Source of the DNA: Ridgeia piscesae
Lineage: Eukaryota > Annelida > Polychaeta > Sabellida > Siboglinidae
DNA: 64,000 bases
Reading direction: 5' to 3'
NCBI GenBank assembly: GCA_025642075.2
Contig: JAODUO010000032.1
Coordinates: forward strand, 452,501 to 516,500
Part shown: positions 39,523 to 51,636 of the stretch, piece by piece
Layout: every line of letters starts with the position of its first letter
How positions within the stretch are numbered: position 1 is the stretch's first letter
Translations under genes and position numbers: made by a program
The notes under the pieces: model-generated
The model's database searches: none
Told to the model about the DNA's origin: nothing
What the model saw: only the letters and a program-made list of their open reading frames with translations

Positions 39523-40831
39523 CTGAAAAAAGATAATTCGACTGTTGCATTGTTGAACAAAGTGCATGACGCGATCTTGGTAGTGGCACGAGATCGGGGC
39601 GGATGCGGACAATATATAATATAATAAGTTAAGTTGCTTAACAAAAGCAAACGCAGATATTGATATGATAAGATATATGTAACTAGGTGACATGACTTTT
39701 TCAATCTTGAAACTAACATTGCGCCCTGGCGTATCAATCAATCTGGAAATTAATTAGTCCAGCCGATGTGTTTGAATTGTGCGTTTTGTGATAAAAAGCA
39801 CGGAATGTGGCACACGCGTGGAGCATATAAAATCAGGATATGAGGCCTTCTCAGATTTCGCCAGCCACGGCCAGTTTTCATGATGGCCGCTGAAAATAAT
39901 ATATTTTACTTACATCTTAGAAACTGAGCCACATGTACCAGTCAGTTCGGTATTAAAACATAGGTTTTCGTTGTATCGAAACTGTTACTTTTTACCTTCT
40001 CCAGCAATCAAAGCCGCCATTTTTAAAGATGGCGGCCGCATAAGCAAACATCCCATATCAGCTTAACTATGCCACCCAGTGCGCTAACATTATTTTCAAA
40101 ATGTACAGATGTTGGCAGCCATTATTATAGTAGCGCCAGTTTGAAGATTGACCATTTAACAATAATGGCGGCCGAATTATACCAAGTATTAATATACACA
40201 ATTATAATACTCGTGTATATACTTTTAGAGCTAAGCATGACATTGCAATGAAATGCTTTAGACACAACCTTCCACATACTATAAATGAGACCCTTGATGC
40301 AATCAAAAAATATATACACTCACAGTTTGTTATATAAAATATGTTTGCTAAATAAATACAGTTATATATGTACTCTATCAAATTGTTATATATGTTAACT
40401 AAATCAATAAATACAATATATTTTCATGTTCATTACCATTAGCCCATCTCCACACCACCACACACTTTCTCACCAAACATTTCCAAATAAACACATGAAA
40501 TAGACACCTTGTATATAAGGACCCTACTACATTACACCATGAAATTTTGGTGGTTCCTATGACAGCGACATTATTGTCTTAATGGGAGCAACCGACCCCA
40601 GTTTGTAAAGATACATAATTGTGTTTTGTTTGGTACAACAAGCATTACTATAAGTGCACACGTTTGTATGTTTTGTAGGCCTACCATGAAGGCTTATATT
40701 AGTATGTGAACATGATATAATGTGTGTGTGTGTATGCTTGTATAAATGTATTAATGAAATTGATGTACTTTCAACAAATTATATACCTACTTGGGGGTCA
40801 ATACGTATTATGGTTAGGGTTATGATGATAC
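39523..40831 (-). other. Intron between D and E1, cassette 3
   Basis: 39770-40180 holds the GATGGCGG-palindrome block shared with cassettes 2 and 4. 40190-40820 shows nothing recognisable. Confidence 0.65.
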
Positions 40832-40939
40832 CTGAAAAGCATTTGGGGGTGGAATTCTCCTCACACTTGTTGCATAACAAATTGTTGCCACACAAGTCGT
40901 TTTCCTTTTTGCATATTTCATTAGCCTTGAGCATGGATA
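40832..40939 (-). CDS. Exon, module D, cassette 3 (5-Cys module, 36 codons)
   Basis: Acceptor TGCTTTTTAG and donor GTATCA. Five Cys with spacing 6-5-2-7; MLKANEICKKENDLCG, NNLLCNKCEE and KCFS. One sequon (NST). The codons between the last two Cys vary most across D copies. Confidence 0.85.
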
Positions 40940-41364
40940 CTAAAAAGCAATTCGGAGAAATTTTTCAGGCAAATAATACTACATTAAATACCAGTCTCGT
41001 ATATTCAACAAATACAGATAGTTGATTTTCAACCACATTAGTAGCAACTAACATATGTAAATAGGAATTGGTATGTAAAAACACACACATGCATATGTGC
41101 TTACATATATATCAACATATTTCCATACATACATACACACATACATATGTACACACATACATGCATACACACGTGCGTGTTTCAAATAATGCATGCATTA
41201 CATCTGATTAAACATCAGTATAGGATATATAAATTTAAGGTAAATAAATAACAGTTAGTCCCTGTAAACGAACACATTTTTATAGAATTATCCGAATCAC
41301 AGATTCATGCTATCATTATATCACACGTGATTATTCCATATCTGATTAATACAGGAAAGCTTAC
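40940..41364 (-). other. Intron between A and D, cassette 3
   Basis: Compact 425-bp intron starting with the shared ccagtctcgtatattcaac block. Loose ACAT tract at 41110-41170. Confidence 0.75.
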
Positions 41365-41514
41365 CATTGTTAGGGATGCATCTAACAGAAGAAGTCATTT
41401 TAGCAATATTTTCATAAACGTAAAGCGTGTTGGCAGGACAGTTGCAGTTTTTGTCTATACACTTCATGGGAGGTTGACAGTGGTCGTCCTTGGAGCATGA
41501 TTCGTTGTTACGGC
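41365..41514 (-). CDS. Exon, module A, cassette 3 (EB-like 6-Cys module, 50 codons)
   Basis: Acceptor CTTTCCAG and donor GTAAGC. Six Cys; RNNESCSKDDHCQPPMKC, CNCPANTLYV and RCIPNN. Spacing 5-5-4-1-19. A TA tract followed by a 160-bp TG tract occupies the intron immediately upstream. Confidence 0.87.
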
Positions 41515-41539
41515 CTGGAAAGAATGTGTTTTGTATACA

Positions 41540-41808
<269 letters not shown>

Positions 41809-42619
41809 TCGAAGATGCATGAGGTTGTTAGCGATCGGTGAAATAAAAGGTTAACAAAAGGCAACATATGCAGTGTTAATAAGGGGTCGTTAATATTTGT
41901 CAACATGTCTCGAATCGCACAAACCGTACGCTAGGGTAGATGGGGTCGGAGATTTACTCAGCTGAGCTGTCAGCTTACGGTGCCTAGTTAACCGAGGCTA
42001 GTGTTGGAAGTGGGTACTGCAGTAATTGTAGTGTATCATAAGTGTTTTCCCACTTGAATAAAAACGCATGTGTGATGATCAGTTTTATGTATACGATTAT
42101 TTGTTTTCTGTTTATACGGCAGATTATTGTAGCTCGCGAGATGATTGTGACGTTACCAAATATGGTGATGTCCCGGTATTAACATGACTGCATATGACCT
42201 GCAGAACTGTTTGGAATGGAACGTTTTAATAACAAAGTAAATGCTGACTGATTTTATTAGACACACAGCTGAGCTTAAGTTGTTGTTATCAAAGTACGAG
42301 CGCGTGGAGACATACGGGTTAAGCTGGAATAAAAATACCAAAACAGGGTGCAAAAACAGGCCGGACCGATCGTCCGGGACGAGTAGTTTTAGAGCTCGGA
42401 CTAGTAAGAGCAGTGCTTTTAAATAGTAAAACCATACGCAAGTAGTTGTCTATAATGACGGACTACCAGCTAGCTAGAAGTATCGTGCACCCTGCCAATA
42501 TCATTGTAAAAACACACACTCGTGTGTACTGTTTACTGAAATTAGGAACTTTAGCAACCAGATCACTTATATTCCAAAATGTTTTCACTTCTTCCATTTC
42601 AATTGTGCTTACTGGGTTG

Positions 42620-42900
42620 AAATATGTCAAAGCAGGATAGAGACAGACATGATAAGATGATAAAGAAGTCGGGAAGCGTCATACGCAAGATACAAGACAC
42701 GTTTGAGACACATTACCAGAGACGATTGACAAACAAACTGACATACGTAATTCATGACGACACACCCACCGAAACCGAAGTTTGACAATAAAATCATTCA
42801 ACGTCGCGGACGTTTCAGTGTGCCAAGAATTAGAACAACATGATATGCCGAGTTATATGTGTTTTCGACGAGCAAAGGGTTTAACATGAGGATACGTATG
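42620..42900 (+). mobile_element. LINE C-terminal fragment
   Basis: Plus frame reads KMIKKSGSVIRKIQDTFETH then YQRRLTNKLTYVIHDDTPTE, followed after a frameshift by RRGRFSVPRIRTT. This matches the C-terminal ending of a widespread animal LINE group (KK.G.VIG..QD...Y..RL..K....DP.HPL ... R.GRF..P..RT.R). A stop follows RTT. Partner of 51570-51640. Confidence 0.65.
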
Positions 42901-43950
42901 ACTAATAATAATTTTTTATTGAATTGACGACGGTGTTTGGGGGTGATTCTAATTGTTTATGGGCTTACGTTTGTGTGATTTTATCGTTTCAATTATGTTT
43001 TATCATGCATATATCTGTGTTATTGTATGATTTGATTTGATTTCGTTTTATTTGATGTGCGGTATTTAACTTTTCGTGTTTTTTATATTTGTAACCGGCA
43101 AAATTGTACTTTAATAAAGTATTCTTAGACTTATTAATATTCTTATGCGCTGGCTTGATCAATTTCAAGAATGTTAACCTGTCACGACTAGCGATTGGTG
43201 ACTTTGCAGGTTAAAATAACGCAACATTTTCGTGCAGTGGTATTAAGGGATAGTTACTTATTGTGAATATTTCCCGAAGAGTACAAACAGTACGCTTGAG
43301 TGCAGGGCCCGGAGACTTACATATGACTTGTTTTCTTAGAAATCAACATTTTATATGTTTGTCTCAGAATGTTGTTTCAAAGTGGAAGAGTCTAGACAAA
43401 TGTTGTACTTATGATGGCGTAAATTGATCAATATTCGCATAGATGTGACGTATATTTTAAAGAGCATTTATCATATTTATATGTTATGTCGACATTTATT
43501 TACCTGGTAAACTATTTTCCTGGATACGACATTATATAACAACAATAATATTACTATATGTACAACAATTCATGTCATTGAATGTATATAAAATATGCCA
43601 ACATTGTCACTTCATAGCTATTTTATATGTCCCTACTGAATATTTTACGTACAAATAATGCCATATGCTAAGTTGTAATTTATTTCACCACGATATAGAC
43701 AGATTAAACATACTTGATAAGGCCCCGTTTTAAAGTTATTTTAACAGTTCCAAGGGACATTCTTCAGACCCGTAGCATCGCGTTGCGCCTTCAGTGCCTG
43801 CTGAGTTTACCCAAACGACGTCCGTAATTTTATCCAGATGAAACACTGTGGGTATAGGTAAGAGCATACGAATATACGTACATGCGGCTATACCTGCATG
43901 TGACTACACTAAATAAACAAATAATGATCATGTTTTTATTTCATTCTTAC

Positions 43951-44085
43951 GGTGGCACGCGGTCTTGTCTTCTGACATGTATTCGTCGCCATTGACGCAT
44001 GCGCAAATCCCATCCAGGCAGGCGACGTCTTTATCCATTCCGCATTCGGATTTATCTATGCATTTGGTTTCGCTGTATTTCGGGA
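43951..44085 (-). CDS. Exon, module B, cassette 3 (EB-like 6-Cys module, 45 codons)
   Basis: Acceptor CATTGCAG and donor GTAAGA. Six Cys; PKYSETKCIDKSECGMDKDV, CLDGICACVNGDEY and KTACH. One extra residue between Cys 2 and Cys 3 (x7). A (TA)n tract of about 73 bp starts only 17 bp upstream of the acceptor, where the branch point and pyrimidine tract would normally lie. Confidence 0.86.
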
Positions 44086-44098
44086 CTGCAATGCATAA

Positions 44099-44101
<3 letters not shown>

Positions 44102-44174
<73 letters not shown>
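44102..44174. repeat. (TA)n microsatellite at the acceptor of exon B, cassette 3
   Basis: About 36 pure TA copies; nearest base is 17 bp from the AG of the acceptor. Confidence 0.96.
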
Positions 44175-44176
<2 letters not shown>

Positions 44177-45097
44177 ACATAGCAGCTTGTTAGTGTTGCT
44201 CTGTGTGACTGTTTGCATCAAACTGCATTAAGGCGTAACTAGTAAAGGCATACATTAATGTGCAAATCATAAATACCGATGGTGGACTACGATGGCATAT
44301 TTTTAAAACAAAACACAAACTTGTACCTAATAGGTAAAATTAGCTACGTAAGAAACTTACGTATTATTTCGTGACATTGCACAAATGAGATGTTCTTTCG
44401 CAATAACGAACACATTCTCATAGGTTCTTGAAGACACAGAACAGTTGTAGCTAACAGTAATAGACATGCGAATATGTTAAACAACGCCATATATCAATGT
44501 TCCATCGTAATAAAGAAACACAACGTGTCATACATAACCTGTAACAAGCTCGGCTCACCCTATCACCTCGCCCGTTACTTTACCCAGGGGAAACGCTACC
44601 ACCTTGGCACTCTTCTTACCCAAGGAAAACACGTCAGAGCTTTCTCGGTTACCAGACCAAATGGGCGGAATTCGCTTCCTACCACCGATATGTATTTTTT
44701 TAAAGAAATAGTGTGTCATTTAGCCGAAAACTGAAACCTACCGTTTTAAACCTGCTTATTCTCGTTAGATTCCTAGCACTGCATCTACCCACCGACGACT
44801 GTTTATGATAATGATATTACTTTAATCCCTTGGTTTTGTTTAGCCAAACCACTTGATTCTCGAGGATATTGGCGCACACCCAGTCACTATTATTATTATT
44901 ATTATTTTACATGTCTGATTATAAAAACACGTTTCATGCTCAAAATTACCAGGTCAATTAAACGTTCATAGTAACATATGCAAACTAATAGAGTTTTAAT
45001 CAATCGATTTGTGGTACATGCAATACAAAAGTATTTAATAGTTATGATGTAAACGAAATACACATATATTTCTGTTTCTAGGGAGACTTAAAAATTA

Positions 45098-45321
<224 letters not shown>

Positions 45322-45339
45322 TATAGCATTACCCACAGG

Positions 45340-45815
45340 AAGGAAGGAGCGAACTAGCTCCGTGAACAGAGCATCGAACAATCTATTTAGGGATCAAAGG
45401 TCATATTGAGATGTTTAAAATATTGAATGGGTATGAAAATATTGACAGAAATATTTTTTTCAGTCAAGGAATTGAGAAGGACTAGAGGAAATGGAGTTAC
45501 ATTAGCAAGGAAGCAGTGTAGATTATATATTAGAACATTTTCATTTTCACAAAGAACAGTAAACGAATGGAACAGATTATCAGCTGATTGTGTAGGTGCT
45601 AGACGGGCGGGGTATACTTAGATAGATAGGTTGGACTCTCGATAAGCCAAATGGCTTCCTAGTCCACCTGCCATCTAGAATTTCTAGGTGGCAATCTTGT
45701 TAAATCTTGTCTTGTTAAATCTACCTTATGCCGACATCAGAACTGTGAAACTACGGGCTATGAATATGCAGGTGTTTGTCGTTGCATCACGATGTAATCT
45801 GGCTATTTTGTTATC
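45340..45815 (+). mobile_element. tRNA-like SINE remnant, cassette 4 copy, split by a LINE
   Basis: First part 45340-45397 (ggagcgaactagctccgtga, atttaggga); second part 45722-45815 (ccttatgccgacatcagaac, gtttgtcgttgcatcacgat). The break coincides with LINE copy 2. Confidence 0.6.
45398..45721 (+). mobile_element. Jockey/CR1-like LINE 3' end, 5'-truncated (copy 2)
   Basis: Reads NGYENIDRNI-like text, RRTRGNGVTLARKQCRL and RTVNEWNRLSADCVGA, then the non-coding 3' end (ggttggactctcgataagcc) and a tail of TTGTTAAATCTTG repeats. Same family and 3' end as copy 1. About 320 bp; frameshift near 45465. Confidence 0.85.
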
Positions 45816-45882
45816 GGTATTGTCACAGAAAAGAACAAAAACCCGCCACAGCTACGATAATGTATTCGAAGAGTTGACTTAC

Positions 45883-46023
45883 ATGGTTTGCATTTGGCTG
45901 TGGGTGTAAGATAGTGCTTTTCCTTGCAGAAACATTTTGACCATCCACACTCTTTGAAATGCCAGCACATCGCGTTTTCATATTGGCAGTCCGAGGTTTG
46001 TGTACACAACTCAGTTGGTTTCG
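45883..46023 (-). CDS. Exon, module C, cassette 4 (7-Cys module, 47 codons)
   Basis: Acceptor TTACAG and donor GTAAGTC. Seven Cys; LCTQTSDCQYENAMCW, FKECGWSKCFCK and AKCKP. It sits between two LINE fragments in opposite orientation (45398-45721 plus, 46490-47303 minus). The exon and its splice sites are nevertheless intact. Confidence 0.86.
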
Positions 46024-46489
46024 CTGTAATAAAATTCATGAGTTATTTCGTCATTGTATCAATAATAACCTCTACTACTAGTGACAATCTGATTCAATGT
46101 TGATGTTACAGTTGAACGAATGCACTCACCATAACTTCACATGTCTTATGGTCCAATTTGTAATAATATCGTAACACACTTGAAGTTATAATATGTAATA
46201 ACAAAACTAGCTAGGCTTCACGTCATGTCGTCAACCCGGTGATGACTAAAACGAATTATGTTGATGACGGTGGCGATGAGGGCAATAATTAGAATTATTA
46301 TGAAGAGTACGATGAAAACCAAAACAGTTCTCACGAAAGGTACGATCGAGATGATGATGCCGGCGACATTACAAATGAAGATTATGATAAGCCAAGAAGA
46401 TCAAATTGTTGATGATGACGATATTAAGTGCGAAGAGCAACATAAGTATTATGCAGGTGATTACAGGGATACCTTTAATTACAAATTAA

Positions 46490-47206
46490 AATGTTCTTAT
46501 ATCTAGTCTACACTGCTTCTTTGCTAATGCAACTTCATGTTCTCTAGTCCTTCTCTCTTCCTTGACCGTGAAAACAATATTTCTATCAATATTTTCATAC
46601 CCATTCAATATTTTAAACACCTCAATCTGATCTCCTCTCAATCTTCTGGTTTCTAGTGTTGTTAAACCACATTCTTTTAGACGCATTTCATAACTAATAT
46701 TCATGAGTTTTGGTATCATCTTGGTTGCTCTCCTTTGTACTCTTTCTAGCATATCAATATTCTTCTTGCGATATGGCCTCCATGCTTGTATACAATATTC
46801 TAAGTGTGGCCTAACTATTGTTTTATACAGCGGTATTATTAGTTCTTTTTCTTTGTACACTATATTTCGCCTAATTACTCCAAGAATTTGGTTTCCCTTC
46901 GCTGCTGCAATTCCACACTGCTCTGATACCTTGATGTCAGCACTAATAGTTAATCCTTAGTCCTTTTCCTTTAAGGTAGTATTTAGTACAGTATCACCCA
47001 TTGTATATCTTCATTTCCCTGGCCTGTGTGGAGGCACTTACACTTTCTAAAATTAAACAGCATTTGCCACTATTCAGACCATTCTGTCAACTTGTTAAAA
47101 CCATCTTGTAAATGCTGTCTATCTGCATCACTTTTAATTTTCCTAAACACTTTTGTGTCGACCACAAACTTCAACACCTTGCTTGTTATGTCATCATCCA
47201 AATCAT

Positions 47207-47265
<59 letters not shown>

Positions 47266-47303
47266 GAATAAAATAGGACCCAGTACTGATCCCTGCGGTA
47301 CTC
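46490..47303 (-). mobile_element. Jockey/CR1-like LINE RT fragment (copy 3)
   Basis: Minus-strand text: GSVLGPILF just right of a (TA)n tract, DDITSKVLKF with DTKVFRK, YKEKELIIPLYKTIVRPHLE, then RRATKMIPKLMNISYEMRLK and KQCRLDIRTF, where it stops. The catalytic FADD is altered (plus-strand gaccacaaac where copy 1 has gtccgcaaac). Lacks the 3' tail of copies 1 and 2, so it is truncated at both ends. Confidence 0.85.
47210..47262. repeat. (TA)n microsatellite inside LINE copy 3
   Basis: About 26 TA copies at the codons for the YIND stretch. Copy 1 has only tgatatatatta at this site. Confidence 0.95.
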
Positions 47304-47325
47304 CAAAGAGGATGCAATGACTTAC

Positions 47326-47358
47326 CACCCGACTTCTTCACAGCAGTGGGGTCTTCGC
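47326..47358 (-). CDS. Exon, linker E2, cassette 4 (11 codons)
   Basis: A 33-nt exon between CTTTCAG and GTAAGTC reading about GEDPTAVKKSGG. The KK-S/T-G ending matches cassettes 3 and 5. Only about 22 bp of native intron remain between its donor and the truncated end of a LINE. Confidence 0.7.
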
Positions 47359-47814
47359 CTGAAAGAAGACATATTAATGTAAAATAACAACGATAGACAA
47401 GATGCCGACTAATAGATAAACTCGTTAACATCCAAAACACAATGCTCATACGAAATTACTGACGGAAATATGTATTAAACAGTAACATTCATATTGTGTT
47501 CTTTACGCTAACGTTGTTGAACACTATATACAGAATACGACATATGACATACGCTATTGATTATGGACCAAAACACAGATGTATGGGTTTTACCGAGTAA
47601 AACGCTTAGTACGTCCCAATTTCAATTTGATTGTTCTTAATTTTTAAAGCGATATTTGTATTTGGTATCGATCCCTGTTGATTGTTGGGGGCATAATTTC
47701 ACCACGTGCATTTCTCGTGTATCAAATCGAAATATAAAAGTTCAATTTCACTGCTTAAACGTCTTCATAAAAAAGATAATACAACTTTATAATTGTTAAT
47801 GTATATATTATCCT

Positions 47815-47816
<2 letters not shown>

Positions 47817-47859
<43 letters not shown>
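47817..47859. repeat. (TA)n microsatellite
   Basis: About 21 copies. Confidence 0.95.
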
Positions 47860-47862
<3 letters not shown>

Positions 47863-48655
47863 CAACGGCATGTATGATGCCATGTTGTTATCCTATGTCC
47901 CAAGTTTTTAATTTCCACTAAACCGCTACGATTTATTTTCCAGTAGACTAACACGCGTCTTTATTATTTAGCATATGCTCAAACAACCGCCCCTTACGTA
48001 GCTCCATTAACCCCATGTCGATTTTAATTCGTGTGTTGTAACGCCTGTCTTGTTAAAACTTGAATTAAGGACACATTTCTTGTATATGCTTGGGTAAACA
48101 ATGCACTGTTTAAGAATGGCTGCGAGAGGGAATTAGCAGGTAGGATGAATTGATTTCATGATCTGCAGGGCTGTGTGGACACCGCGCAGATAGTTGCCCA
48201 CAGCCTATTATACAATTGCCTCTTGACAGTGAGATCCGTGTTATGTGTGAACAGAATGATTGCTGCAAAATACTTCAAAGGACTATTAAACCTTTTTAAC
48301 CATAAAACAATCAATATTTAATGCCTGTGCGTTGTGACATGTTTTTGTTGATCCAATTATCAAGCCTGCCTAATTAGATCAAGACTGTTGGTAAGCATTA
48401 CCCAATAATGAATTAGAACCAGTGGTGATTTGCGCGAAAAAGAATGCTGGCTGGGGGGGGGTTAGCTGGTGACTGGTTCAGAGAAACGTTGAACTAATTT
48501 AGCCAGGCAGTAACAGGGAGTCACAATTTCAAATGCAGTTGACGAAACATCTGGCATTCAAATATGCGAGTGTGGATGTTAACAATCGCATTCGAATGCG
48601 CTTTACAATGAACGGGTGTATTCGAAATATCATTTTTATTCGGTAACAAGCTTGA

Positions 48656-48658
<3 letters not shown>

Positions 48659-48712
<54 letters not shown>
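48659..48712. repeat. (TA)n microsatellite
   Basis: About 27 copies; same intron place as the TA array at 24351-24447. Confidence 0.95.
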
Positions 48713-48716
<4 letters not shown>

Positions 48717-49049
48717 ACCCCACCAATGGCTTTCACAAATACTTTCTTAATACAAGGATATTCTTCAGAGAAACCTGAATGCCAGTACTACAAAGGATAT
48801 TCGCAGTATACGCAATGTGTACAATGTCTGAATATGTGTTTCAAGTAATTTAACTGATGGCTGATTACTCATTTGTCATGAATAAATGTGTGAAATATTG
48901 TAAGAATATCCATTAGAAATATAATTTCATCGACGTTTCCATTTCTTGTTCACAGAGAGATCAACAATCAGTTATATGGTAGCGTGATGAATTTCTACTG
49001 CCTTGTGTGAAAAGGAATCTGATAACTTGAGCACAAGTATGGTCAGCAT

Positions 49050-49050
49050 A

Positions 49051-49127
<77 letters not shown>
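49050..49127. repeat. (TA)n microsatellite
   Basis: About 35 copies with one GTA break. Confidence 0.95.
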
Positions 49128-49276
49128 AATCAACAGAGTTCGTTGATCCTTAGCCAATGTTGTCCTGCCGATATCGCGAACGCCACCGGGAAAATGGTAA
49201 TGTTATTAATATGATGGTTCAATACTATATCTACCGTGTTTCGTTGGTATTATATGTAGATTAATATTGAACTCAC

Positions 49277-49306
49277 CCATGCCATCTGTATCTACCCTGG
49301 TAAGCT
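49277..49306 (-). CDS. Exon, linker E1, cassette 4 (10 codons)
   Basis: A 30-nt exon with acceptor TTTTTTCAG and donor GTGAG (others use GTAAG), reading about ELTRVDTDGMG. Closely matches E1 of cassettes 3 and 5 in sequence and flanks. Confidence 0.72.
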
Positions 49307-50161
49307 CTGAAAAAAGAAAGATCGACAGTTGCATTTTTCAACAAAGTGCGTGACGCGATCTTGGTAGTGGCACGAGATCGGGGCGGATGCGGACAATATA
49401 TAATATAACTTAAGTTGCTTAACAATACCAAAGGAAGCTATTGATGTGATAAGATATATGTAACTAGGTGAGAATACGTTTCAACTTTGAATCCAACATA
49501 GCGCCCTGGCGTATCAATGAAACTGGAAATTAATTGTAGCCCAGTCGGTTTGTTTGAACTGTGCGTTTTATAATAAAAGCATGACAAGTGGCAAGCACGT
49601 AGAGATATCGAAAAAGCAGGATATACCATCTCATATAGTGCCATCTTAGATTTCGCAATTTTGCATGATGGCCGCCAAAAATCTATTTTCCTACATCTTA
49701 AACTCTGAGCCGCGTGTAGCAATCACTTTGGTATCAACACATAGATTTTCGTTGTAAGCGTTATCGAAACTGTTACTTTTGAATTTCTCCAGCAATCAAA
49801 GCCGCGGTTTTTAAAGATGGAGGCCGCTTAGGCAACTATCCCCATATGTGAATAACTATACCACCCAGTGCGCTAATATTACTTTCGAAATATACAGATG
49901 TTGGCAGCCATTATTTTATTAGCGCCAGTTTGAGGCTTGACCTTAGTAGACATTCGTAGCATCTATTTTACAAAATATTGGAGCCAAACTTAAGCACCCT
50001 ATACCTTTAACATGCTTTTGTTAAAATTACTTTAGTTGTGTCAAAAATAAGTTATTCGAAGTATCAATTTTAAATGTTACTTCTTCGAAATTCATATCCG
50101 CTACTTTTTTATGAAGGTTGACTCGACAAAATGTTCAACAGGAAAGAGTATATAATGATAC
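49307..50161 (-). other. Intron between D and E1, cassette 4
   Basis: 49320-49940 is paralogous to 39523-40150. A decayed GATGG palindrome lies near 49800. 50090-50160 gives the unexpanded form of the cassette 2 minisatellite site. Confidence 0.7.
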
Positions 50162-50269
50162 CTGACATGCATATTGGGATGGAAGTGTTCTCACAACTCT
50201 CGCATGACAATTTGGTGGCACAAAAGTTGCTTTCCTGTTTGCATGTTTCATTCGCCTGGAGATCGGTCA
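50162..50269 (-). CDS. Exon, module D, cassette 4 (5-Cys module, 36 codons)
   Basis: Acceptor TGCTTTTTAG and donor GTATCA. Five Cys with spacing 6-5-2-7; LQANETCKQESNFC, KLSCESCEN and ICMS. Two sequons (NET, NTS). Its downstream intron (aggaaagagtatataatg) shows the unexpanded form of the site that became a minisatellite in cassette 2. Confidence 0.85.
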
Positions 50270-50590
50270 CTAAAAAGCAATTCGGTAATATGATTCAGAC
50301 AAATAATACTACATTAAATATCAGTCTCGTATATTCAACAAATACAGATAGCTCAGTTCCAACCAGATACATAAACATCAGTTAAATTACTGATATTTTG
50401 ATAGATTTTGCATTCCTCATACTTATCACGGAATATAACTTTGTATAACATTCGAATATATTCGATATTTGTCACTGGGCAATATCACTCCTGTGTAGCG
50501 AAATGTATTCTAAACATCACTATTACATATAATCTCAATGAATAACAGGTAGTGAAACATTCCCTGTAAACTTGATAAAGGAAAACTTAC
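50270..50590 (-). other. Intron between A and D, cassette 4
   Basis: 321 bp. 50300-50360 is the shared tcagtctcgtatattcaaca block; 50390-50500 is shared with 29520-29600 and 17180-17300. Nothing else. Confidence 0.75.
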
Positions 50591-50740
50591 CATTGTTAGG
50601 GATGCATCTAATGCTATGCTTCACCCAGAAAACATTTCCATCAGCATAATGCGTGTCGGCAGGACACTTGCATGTGTCGTTTACACAAATCGTGGGAAAT
50701 TGGCATTGGTCGTCCGTGGAACAAGATTCGTCTTTGCGGC
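50591..50740 (-). CDS. Exon, module A, cassette 4 (EB-like 6-Cys module, 50 codons)
   Basis: Acceptor TTTTCCAG and donor GTAAGT. Six Cys; KDESCSTDDQCQFPTIC, VNDTCKCPADTHY and RCIPNN. One sequon (NDT). Only 321 bp separate it from D, the shortest A-D interval in the window. Confidence 0.87.
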
Positions 50741-50773
50741 CTGGAAAACATGAGTATGTGTTTTGTATACACA

Positions 50774-50787
50774 CACATATATATTTT

Positions 50788-50851
<64 letters not shown>
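50774..50851. repeat. (TA)n microsatellite upstream of exon A, cassette 4
   Basis: Preceded by a short CA tract; starts about 33 bp from the acceptor. Confidence 0.95.
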
Positions 50852-50855
<4 letters not shown>

Positions 50856-51164
50856 CTCTATGATCCTACGGCAACTGTGCCTTGTTAAAATGTTGCCATG
50901 TTTACTTCCGGGAAGCGCCTGGCGCCGAGGTCTCACGTAGCGACCGCGATTGTAATCTTGCTCAAATCAAAGCGCCCCGTGGTGGCCAATTCCAATATAG
51001 GGTCCCATTAACTGAGGCTAGTGTTGGAAGGGGAACCCTTTTAACGGGTATTGCAGTAATTGTTCCTCCTGTCAATACCATGACATCACTATATTTGGGA
51101 GTTACACAATCATCACGCGAACTACAACAATCTTCCGTATCAGGAGAAAACAAACAATTAATCG

Positions 51165-51167
<3 letters not shown>

Positions 51168-51259
<92 letters not shown>
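51168..51259. repeat. (TA)n microsatellite
   Basis: About 45 copies, pure. Confidence 0.96.
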
Positions 51260-51260
<1 letters not shown>

Positions 51261-51569
51261 CTGATCTATGACACACAACTGTTCCTGACTTTGTTGTTAT
51301 CACAGTACGAGCGAGTGGATACATACAGGTTAAGCTGGAATGAAAATAAGAATATCATGATTAAAAAAGCCCAAGGAAGTTTAAGAAAGTTAGGATCGTT
51401 TGACGTTAGTCCTCAGATTTTACACTCCCACTGAAAACGCTGGAATGAAAATACGAATATCCTTATAAAAAGTCCACACTCGTTTGTACTGTTTAAGGAA
51501 GTTAGGATCGTGTGCCGTCTGTCCTCAGATTTTACAAACCCACTGAAAACGGTGTTTGACAATAACATA

Positions 51570-51636
51570 ATTCATTTTAGAATGCCAAGGATTAGAACAA
51601 CACGCTATGCTGGGTCATTTGTGCCTTCAACGAGCA

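Larger units (their letters stand above)
46024..47325 (-). other. Intron between E2 and C, cassette 4 (partly replaced by LINE)
   Basis: 46024-46477 is native (paralogous to 37785-38115). 46490-47303 is LINE, then 22 bp native. About 840 bp of native intron present in cassette 3 is missing. Confidence 0.75.
47359..49276 (-). other. Intron between E1 and E2, cassette 4
   Basis: Four times longer than in cassette 3. TA arrays at 47817-47859, 48659-48712 and 49050-49127. 47970-48960 shares blocks with 24440-25040. No gene. Confidence 0.65.

Noticed and set aside
42241..42426. 61-codon plus ORF as a host gene
   Set aside because: Adjoins LINE C-terminal text, with no motif and no splice evidence.
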